Assembly: GCA_002633025.1 (NCBI GenBank) | Contig: NMRB01001745.1 | Coordinates: 39,475-103,474, forward strand | DNA: 64,000 nucleotides | Reading direction: 5' to 3' | Source of the DNA: Notospermus geniculatus | Taxonomy: Eukaryota > Nemertea > Pilidiophora > Heteronemertea > Lineidae | Shown: positions 56,539 to 64,000 of the stretch, in pieces | How the letters are laid out: every line of letters begins with the position of its first letter | Numbering within the stretch: position 1 is the first letter of the stretch | Position numbers and translations under genes: made by a program | Notes under the pieces: model-generated | Database searches by the model: none | What the model saw: the letters and a program-made list of their open reading frames with translations, nothing else | Told to the model about the DNA's origin: nothing

Positions 56539-59500
56539 ATGAAGTCGTTCATCGTCGTCGTCTGCTTGACAGTCCTTGTTGGCGTGGCAACTCCATGTTG
56601 CTTGCCAGAGAAAATTTCGTTTGATTTCTCACTCCGACAGAATTTCACGACTATCATGCGCGGCTATGGGAGAAAGTCTCACGTCCAATCGCTCAACGGA
56701 AGGTTGGTAAACTGTTGGCGTTCTCAGAAGCTGAGGTCTCTCACCCACCTTCGGGAAACGCCAAAAAATAAAAGTTCTGTTTCTGGTTCCATGATCAGAA
56801 GAAAAATGATGCGGTGACGCGTTTTTTATGGTTCCCGATCATCAAGATTTGCGAAACCTCACTAATTATTACTTGACAAAACCGATTGTTTATTTCAGCG
56901 GATCTTTTGATTTCGCGGATCAGAAATTTTACGTAACGGTTAAGGACGAGTCAAACGGCTTCGTGGGGAAAGCGCTCCTCGATCTCGACCAGGTAGGGAG
57001 CGTTGTTCTGTAGTGTAAAGCCACTTCGACAAGCCACCGTTTTAAGTCATGCCATAGAGTAACTGCCAGGGGTTCAGTGCAGCTTGACCAGCTTAGCGTG
57101 CCAGCGACCAGTGAATAGTATCAACCTTATGACGTCATATATGACCCGTCACATCAAATCCGGTATTAAGTCGCTCTGAACTTGGCAGGTTGAGACCAAC
57201 GTTTTGTCAATTTCAGTAGGCCAAGTCTTATTATCCGTCGTTTTTAAACTCTGAGTGATTACATTTCTTCCTTTATCTCCAGAAGTTACACGTATTTTAA
57301 TTCATTCTGCTTCATATATTGTGCGACTTAATACATGACTGGATGTGATGGGTCACATATGGTGAGAACTGTTAAGCCACTCTCACACGTGCGACAGTTG
57401 GCCTGCGTTTAATTGCGATAGACAGTCAGAGGTGTACTGTCGCAAATTAACGCAAACTATCGCAGACCTTGGATAATATTGCAGGCAATCGCGTACAATC
57501 GCGAAATTTTGGAAATGTTCAAATAATTTAACCTTGTCGCAACTTATCGCAAAGCAACCGCAGATTGTCGCAAAATATCGCACAATGTCGCAAAAAATCA
57601 TTTATAACCCCAAATTACAGGTGTCGACTGAAGAGGCTGCATACAGAAAACCCGTATTTTCGCAGCTGTAATCGCAGATTGTCGCAAACAACCGCAAGTG
57701 AATGCCAAAAAAACGCTGATTATCGTTAAGTTTAGGACAATTGTGCGATACGTCTGCGACAGATCTGCGATAATTTCTGCGATTGTTTGCGTAACGTAGA
57801 AAAATATAATCGCACGCAAATTGTCGCACGTGGAGAGCGGCTTTAGACCGCCATCTTTGTTGGGAACATCTAATTGACTCACTGAATGATAAGGGTTTTC
57901 CAAATCAATCATGACAATTGCAAGGATTGGTGTGGTGACGTACTATATGACTGTGTCGAGTGAAATTTTCAGACTGTCATTGGCTCAATAATCTAAAATC
58001 GTCTAACACCGATCATTTGACGTCAATCCATTTGAACATCAGGAGATAGCTAGGCCTTCACCCAGGAAACGGATCTTACAACGAATCTTATTATTTTCTC
58101 AGTAATTACATGTATGTTAACTACATGCATTTAGATATACTCTAGATTCGTTCTTCTAAGGTTACTTCAGATATTCATGCTGTAGGTTTAGGCCTAGCCC
58201 ACAATATAGACCATACAAAAAAATTATTGTTTCTATCATAAAGGAATCAACCATAAAGGTTCAACTTACAAATCTAGCATTTTATGAATGTGGACACTAT
58301 CCCTTTAAACCTCACTAACAGATTTGCATTCCGACTCTTCCATATGATCGGCAAGGCCCTTCTGCACCTTTACTGCAAATTTTGTTGAATTCCGACTAGT
58401 TGATCTTATGATGCAAAAGGACTGAATTAATGAGAACCCCACGAACGATGTGAGCGCAGAGTCATCTGTGTAGATTTGAATAGGCTAACGTACATTTGCA
58501 CATTGAGCACTAATTGTGCTGGAAATAGCTCTGTTATCCTCAGAAATGGAATTCAATGCATCAAGTTGACAGGTTCATGTACCCCTTCACCACAAAAAAA
58601 GTTGAAGCGCCTGCCTATTACGTAACTCAGGTATATTATCCTCGATCTGGGTTTCTGGCCCCTTCTGCTACAGAGCAGGGGTCAGTGCTTACTTCTTAAT
58701 TTTTGGCAAAGCTGTTGAAGACCTGTTGAAATGTCTGACCTCTAGGTGCACCTTGGATGATGCCCATCCAATCTGCATATCAATTATTTTGCAATGTACG
58801 CAAATTAACCCTTTTCTATCGATGCCAAGACCACGCCCAAAAACACATTTTGTATTATTACATCACCATGGTTCATGCGATCATTTCAGTGAAACCTGAA
58901 TTTAATACATCACTATGTGTCCTGTCTTGGACAGTTTGTACTTTTTGGAGTTAACCCTTCCGTTTCATGCAATTAGCTTGAAAAGTGGATATTACTACGT
59001 CATGGAAAACACAAAAAGGGCCAAATTCTTGGTAATGAGGGCCTAACTCAAAAAAGTACAAACTGGGACCGGACCAAAAAGCTAAATACGGCCCTGTATA
59101 AGCTACGTTGCGGCATAATCTGTCAATCTTTTATTGGGGGGGGGGGGGGGGAGGGGGGGGGGGGGATATTACACCAGTGCTTTAACGGAAGTAATGGTTA
59201 ATTCGATTATGATAATGTGATATCTGATGTATTTTTTGTCATGTCCGATCTTTAGAAAAACGGGAAAGCGACAATATACTCGAAGTACAAACAAAATCGT
59301 GAGAACTGCGATGCGTATCCAATCGAAGGGGAATTTGGAAAACCGTGGCAATGCATTCTAGGTAGGTGTACAGAGCCCTTTGTCACACACAGAAGTTACC
59401 TTAGACAAGAGACGTCGGTTCGGGAGCTTAGGGTAGGAACACACCTAACGCGATTCGTTGACGCATGCGGCAACGCCTTTGTTATTTTCCGCCGCACTGC

Positions 59501-60514
59501 ACGCAAACAATTGCGTTGACGCATGCGTCGCCCAATCGCATGCGAATCGCGTTAGGTGTGTCCCTACCCTAAGGCTAGGAATCCATTCACGCGAATTTCG
59601 AGCGGTGCGATGCCGCATCCTTTGTCCGTGACCAACGCCGCGGAAACAAACAATGGTTGCCGCATCGGACCGCTAGAAATTAACGTGAATGGATTCTTAA
59701 GGGTAGGAACACACCTAACGCGATTCGTTGACGCATGCGACAACGCCTTTGTTATTTTCCGCCGCACTGCACGCAAACAATTGCGTTGACGCATGCGTCG
59801 CTTAATCGCATGCGAATCGCGTAAGGGTAGGAACACACCTAACGCGATTCGTTGACGCATGCGGCAACGCCTTTGTTATTTTCCGCCGCACTGCACGCAG
59901 ACAATTGCGTTGACGCATGCGTCGCCCAATCGCATGCGAATCGCGTTAGGTGTGTCCCTACCCTTAGGTGTGTCCCTACCCTTAGGCGGTGACAGACTGG
60001 CGCGTCCGAAAGCGTTCAACCATTCAGGGAGGCGGTAACATGGACCGAAACACCCACCGAAGAATCTGATTGGCGGAACGCCTGCAGGTCACGCCGCATA
60101 GGCGCCAGTCTGTCACCGGCTTAAGTCTTTATTCCGAACTAAGAACCTGGAAATGGACATATATTTATTTGTGCCATTTTTTCAATTTCTCAAGTTGTGG
60201 TGAAATTTTTCCGCGTTTTGAGAAATATGCCCCGAAATATCAGCCAAAATGTCATGTCATTTTAAGAATGTTTCTCAAAATGGGGAAAAAGGAACCCAAT
60301 TTGAGAAATTGAAAAAAGTCAAAATTTCCCGCTTCGTATTTTCCTCTTTTATTTCTTACTCCCTTGATCATAGATGATACAAGTGTTTTTATGGATCTGG
60401 GCGGAGATTACCTCCTTGACCTTTCCCCGACCGCCTATGGACTAATCACAATGATGTCGGGCACGTGTGCACCCACCAGAGCGGACGTGGATTACATCTG
60501 GAACACAACATGGG
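56539..60514 (+). CDS. Ependymin-related secreted protein, first four exons
   Basis: Secreted glycoprotein family (ependymin/EPDR/MERP), with a lipocalin-like beta fold that binds hydrophobic ligands. The coding exons have consistent phases: 56539-56702, 56899-56992, 59256-59361 and 60374-60514, all with AG/GT borders. The first gives a signal peptide MKSFIVVVCLTVLVGVATPC, then a CxPxx start (CCLPEKISFDF), with NFTTIMRGYGRKSH. The second reads GSFDFADQKFYVTVKDE, the third KATIYSKYKQNRENCDAYPI, the fourth FMDLGGDYLLDLSPTAYGLI and GTCAPTRADVDYIWNTTW. The cysteine in ENCDAYPI and the C.P.. near the end match the conserved disulphide cysteines of the family. About 155 residues are seen of the usual 190-220, and the last exon or exons are missing, possibly within the N gap at 61432-62129. 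No lesion is visible. Introns 2 and 3 carry MITEs. Confidence 0.82.
57375..57842. mobile_element. 468-bp Harbinger-like MITE with TCGCA word interior
   Basis: AGCCACTCTCACACGTGCGA CA and its inverse, flanked by TTA at 57372-57374 and 57843-57845. The interior carries about twenty ATCGCA/TCGCAA/TTGCGAT words. It lies in intron 2 of the ependymin-related gene. Confidence 0.85.
57846..59255. other. Remainder of ependymin-related intron 2
   Basis: No gene. A G homopolymer tract with one A lies at 59138-59166, just before exon 3. The frame at 58757-58954 has no domain. Confidence 0.6.
59428..59984. mobile_element. Cluster of GGGTAGGAACACACCTAACG MITEs with a second family between
   Basis: Copies lie at 59428-59572, 59698-59821 (right end missing) and 59822-59966, each about 140 bases with AACGCGATTCG/CGAATCGCGTT ends and GACGCATGCGTC words. 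The duplicated terminus TTAGGTGTGTCCCTACCC is repeated at 59964-59984. A different MITE (CTAGGAATCCATTCACGCG ends, 59573-59700) separates the first two; its relative is at 62130-62265. Confidence 0.85.
59985..60121. mobile_element. 137-bp MITE with TTA target duplication
   Basis: GGCGGTGACAGACTGGCGC and inverse GCGCCAGTCTGTCACCGGC, flanked by TTA at 59982-59984 and 60122-60124. It abuts the preceding cluster. Confidence 0.88.
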
Positions 60515-61380
60515 GTGAGGAATATTCAATAATACTGGTTCGGTATCAAAATCAGCGTCTTAATGCCACATGACTCCTGTTTGTTCACATGTTTTGATCA
60601 AAACAAAGAGTACTTGATAACTCACATAGCTTCTGTCTTCATGCTTGAATTAGGACATGAAACTTGAATCTGAACTTCAATCTTCAAACTTAAAGGGAGA
60701 CTCCACTAATTGTAAGCTTTTGAATTTTTATCAATCCATAGAGACTAATGCCTTGAATTGTAATGTCACTAGTGTTAATAGGCTGACGACCTTTGTAGTG
60801 AATGAGTTAATACTGTGACTGCCTATAGTAGAGAGGCAAATCAGAAAAAGTGGCTTATTTAAGGAATCAAAATCATTTTGTAGTACAGAGTGGCATCCAC
60901 CGTGGATAGTTGGCCCGTGGGGTGGTGCATTGGGCCTGGGTGGATGCCACCTCAGATTTTTCCTTTTAAGCCTGTTTTAACCCTTTTTGTGTAAAAATGG
61001 ATATTTCTAAAACGACTCATATTTCGGGGGGTAGGCCAAACCAAAATGCCTCTATCTCCGGAAGTTTTTAAGGTAGGAGAACAAACTAACCATCAAAATG
61101 AAGCTTGGTGTGTATGCTATTCAATTTATTTATCAAAAATCACAATATGCCTTTCGGCTGGGGGTGACAAGGGTCACAATACAGAACGACCCTTCAACCC
61201 CCCAAAAATGACCCTTCCATCAAAATACACCCCTAGCATATCACATTTCACAGAATGGCAATATCTATTGAATTGATTGTGTAGTAAACATATTTCTGCA
61301 GTTTTTCACAAAGTTTCAGGTCCTTAGGTTAATTAGGGTGGAAACCAGGGGGGTATGTACATTGCCCTTTTTTTCAGAAA
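60515..61380. other. No gene recognised; downstream of ependymin-related exon 4
   Basis: A short inverted pair GAGTGGCATCCACC / GGTGGATGCCACCTC lies at 60888-60953. No acceptor followed by family-like residues was found for a fifth exon. Confidence 0.5.
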
Positions 61381-61431
61381 ATGGGTCTCCCGGAGAATTT
61401 AAAGATAAACATGATTAATGTTACTAAATAT

Positions 61432-62129
61432 NNNNNNNNNNNNNNNNNNNNNNNNNNNNNNNNNNNNNNNNNNNNNNNNNNNNNNNNNNNNNNNNNNNNN
61501 NNNNNNNNNNNNNNNNNNNNNNNNNNNNNNNNNNNNNNNNNNNNNNNNNNNNNNNNNNNNNNNNNNNNNNNNNNNNNNNNNNNNNNNNNNNNNNNNNNNN
61601 NNNNNNNNNNNNNNNNNNNNNNNNNNNNNNNNNNNNNNNNNNNNNNNNNNNNNNNNNNNNNNNNNNNNNNNNNNNNNNNNNNNNNNNNNNNNNNNNNNNN
61701 NNNNNNNNNNNNNNNNNNNNNNNNNNNNNNNNNNNNNNNNNNNNNNNNNNNNNNNNNNNNNNNNNNNNNNNNNNNNNNNNNNNNNNNNNNNNNNNNNNNN
61801 NNNNNNNNNNNNNNNNNNNNNNNNNNNNNNNNNNNNNNNNNNNNNNNNNNNNNNNNNNNNNNNNNNNNNNNNNNNNNNNNNNNNNNNNNNNNNNNNNNNN
61901 NNNNNNNNNNNNNNNNNNNNNNNNNNNNNNNNNNNNNNNNNNNNNNNNNNNNNNNNNNNNNNNNNNNNNNNNNNNNNNNNNNNNNNNNNNNNNNNNNNNN
62001 NNNNNNNNNNNNNNNNNNNNNNNNNNNNNNNNNNNNNNNNNNNNNNNNNNNNNNNNNNNNNNNNNNNNNNNNNNNNNNNNNNNNNNNNNNNNNNNNNNNN
62101 NNNNNNNNNNNNNNNNNNNNNNNNNNNNN
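61432..62129. other. Assembly gap (698 N)
   Basis: Unresolved bases inside the TIR element. It may hide the 5' part of the gene at 62290-63010 or the last exon of the ependymin-related gene. Confidence 0.99.
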
Positions 62130-62265
62130 GAGGCAAAGAATCCATTCACGCAAATTTCTAGGGATGCGATGCCGCAACCATTGTTTTTCTCGCCGTTGGT
62201 CGTCATGGAAAAAACATGCGGCATCGCACCGCACGAAATTCGCCTGAATAGATTCTTGGCCTGAG
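62130..62265. mobile_element. MITE, relative of 59573-59700, next to the gap
   Basis: AAGAATCCATTCACGCAAAT and inverse ending GATTCTTGG, with GCGATGCCGCA/TGCGGCATCGC. It has the same internal words as the copy in the MITE cluster. Confidence 0.8.
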
Positions 62266-62289
62266 ATTCCTCCTGATTGTGAATTGGTG

Positions 62290-63010
62290 CTTGGTGGTGG
62301 CTTCAGTGATGTAAAACTAGTGTGGCCATCAAGACCACGAACTGTTTCCAATTTCAGCAGCGAAACAGAAGAAGCTGACACTCGTCTTTTTCTCCTCGCT
62401 ATTAAGGACGCCTCTACCTATGGGTATATAAACGTGATGGGATGTCCTGATCCTGGCCCTTGGCCACAGAGCACAGCTTTCCCCTGTACAATGTACATCA
62501 ACGTATCTAAAATACACCCCCAATTCACTTTGTAAGTTTGACACCATCTGTCACCAAGAACTTGTTTGCCTTCCACGCGGTCACAGGATGTGATACCACT
62601 CAGTCAGTTTGCTGGAAAGGGCAAGTGAACCTGCTTCAAGGAACCAGGAAAAGGGTGTGGCACCCAGAGATAAGTGAAAACGCAAAAATAGAAGCTTAAA
62701 ATAAGTTTGTCTGTCATCTGCATGGCCATGGCTGTCTGGATTCAATCAATGATGTAGACTTGAGATGTTTTAAGGGAAAATGTGCACTACATGGCCTTTC
62801 CTCTACCCAAGACGCCCTCTCATTCCATCAACGAAGTAACCATGAAGCATTCACTTGGAAGGGGGCACTGATAAACACCACAGATGTCCCAAATCCAGAT
62901 GGGCATGGGTGGACATTAGATTCAGGAAAACTGACACCTGTGCTCTGCCACTTGAATGTGAGTGTAATCGCAAGGCGTTGGGTAGTAGATTGGGCAGACT
63001 TTGATACATG
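62290..63010 (+). pseudogene. Decayed gene of the EADTR/HAxTGCDTT repeat-associated family
   Basis: Three pieces in changing frames follow family order. The first (to 62535) has TEEADTRLFLLAIKDAS and a GYINVMGCPDP segment that stands where the family has a DTDV motif. The second (about 62538-62697) reads PSVTKNLFAFHAVTGCDTTQ and WKGQVNLL. The third (about 62757-63010) reads HQRSNHEAFTWKGALIN and VPNPDGHGWTLDSGKL. From memory of many coral, sea urchin and amphioxus predictions, EADTR, HALTGCDTT and GHGW lie in that order before a cysteine-rich tail. The biochemical role is not established to my knowledge. Stops and frame changes show decay. The inverted ends of the host element suggest the gene is transposon cargo. 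Confidence 0.55.
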
Positions 63011-64000
63011 ACAAGTACATGCCATTGCGAAGGTTTGTGTCAAATGGTTATTCTTTGCAAAAAAAGATTTAACTACAGGTAAATAACTAAGGACCTGTTA
63101 TACTTTAATGAGTATCCGTTGTAACTGGGAACCTTCATAAATGTCGTCAAGCTACTTGAACCAGTGTCTCTTTAGCTTCCTCCCCGGACTCCCACACCCC
63201 GTCCTTGACCACCCCTAAAAGCCTACATTTCAGGATGCCTAAAACATATTTTCATTACTTTGTTTTGGCATTGCACGTAGTTACAGGGAGTTCAGCTGCA
63301 TCAGAGACTTACTTCTCACTTCGGAAATAGGTTGGTGACCTTTGACGGATCAGTAGCTTTTGACCCCCCCCCCCCCCCCCCCCCCCCCGGCTGCTACGGG
63401 CCTGAATAGGATGGACGGTGTATGTACATGTAGGTAGTTATATTCATTAAAAAATGGAATTCATCAAGGACATCATTTCTACCACAGNCCCGACACCCAT
63501 TGGACCCTATAAGTGATTTCTGGCATTGTATGTGTTGATTTTGAGGCAGTTTATGTCTACCCAAAAATATTTAGTAACATTTATCATGTTTATCTTTAAA
63601 ATCTTCGGGAGACCCATGCTCCATGTGCAGTGTGCGTGCATACCTAATTTAGGGCCTTAGTTTGCTGTTTCTGGTACCGGTGCACTTGATTACACTGGCT
63701 AGTTTTGTATGTAGGCCTATATACAATTAGGCCTAGTGGTATTGATCACCGTCGGATGTGCCGACTCCGCACCCATCATCTGGGGCCCATGTGATGATCA
63801 TCCACATGCAGTGCCTCAGCCCTGAGCTGTTAGCCAAGGCCTCATTCGTGAGTACTGGTGTTATTCTGCAGACCATATTCCTTAGGATTCCTTGTTTTCT
63901 AGGATTCCTTGAAATCTATATGGCCGTCAACCTCTGCTGTTATCCGTTCGCGCAACTCTCGCATATCTGCTGGCTGTGGCACGAACACACGGTTCTTGAG
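63011..64000. other. No gene recognised
   Basis: A C homopolymer lies at 63364-63388 and a single N at 63488. The last 380 bases contain AGGCCTA words and unique sequence with no clear exon. Confidence 0.5.

Larger units (their letters stand above)
61381..63617. mobile_element. TIR-bounded element with 50-base ends carrying a decayed gene
   Basis: ATGGGTCTCCCGGAGAATTT AAAGATAAACATGAT at the left is matched by the inverse ATCATGTTTATCTTTAAAAT CTTCGGGAGACCCAT at 63580-63617. The inverted match covers about 50 bases up to the N run. Target duplication not defined. Most of the left interior is the N gap. Confidence 0.7.

Noticed and set aside
61381-62381. Long frames crossing 61.4-62.4 kb
   Set aside because: They consist of translated N bases.

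Overview
The window is eukaryotic, intron-rich and packed with transposons. It most likely comes from a marine invertebrate deuterostome, and an echinoderm fits best. That is an inference from the gene families (ependymin-related protein, intronless rhodopsin-type GPCR, invertebrate cathepsin D), the frequent AGGCCTA words and the dense small inverted-repeat transposons. Only a few percent of the sequence is host coding sequence. Single Ns (8666, 11711, 47504, 63488) and a 698-base N run mark assembly joins, and at least one of these looks wrong.

Left part (1-16.3 kb). The first four exons of a cathepsin D gene (937-3478) stop abruptly at the edge of an AT-rich, virus-like block (3478 to about 14 kb, possibly 15.6 kb). 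The block has two inverted arms, each with a broken gene for the same zinc-ribbon protein. It also has two small transmembrane plus C2H2-finger proteins and a broken A32/FtsK-type DNA-packaging ATPase, which together suggest a Polinton/Maverick- or adintovirus-like element. The block is riddled with younger insertions. It is also split by a 3 kb piece of an unrelated locus, two exons of a cGMP-dependent protein kinase, lying between two single-N joins where the flanking viral sequence is duplicated.

Middle part (16.3-56 kb). This is mostly repeats: PIF/Harbinger-like, TTAA-target, hAT-like and mariner-like elements, tRNA-derived SINEs, minisatellites, and a large duplicated repeat domain (about 41-47.8 kb, partly repeated at 28-29.6 kb). 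Genes here are a 7TM receptor with one frameshift (26810-27774), scrambled fragments of a ubiquitin-specific protease (29.8-31.1 kb), a MADF-domain fragment inside a Harbinger-like element, and a frameshifted SGNH hydrolase (37968-38624).

Right part (56-64 kb). Four well-formed exons of an ependymin-related secreted protein (56539-60514) have introns carrying a dense MITE cluster. A TIR-bounded element follows (61381-63617) and holds a decayed gene of a repeat-associated invertebrate family (EADTR and HAxTGCDTT motifs).

The most unusual pattern is a set of elements whose interiors are built almost wholly from short self-complementary words. Each family has its own vocabulary, and two families with different words share the same CAAGCCGTTTGT ends (41.9-45.4 kb and 51.4-52.5 kb).
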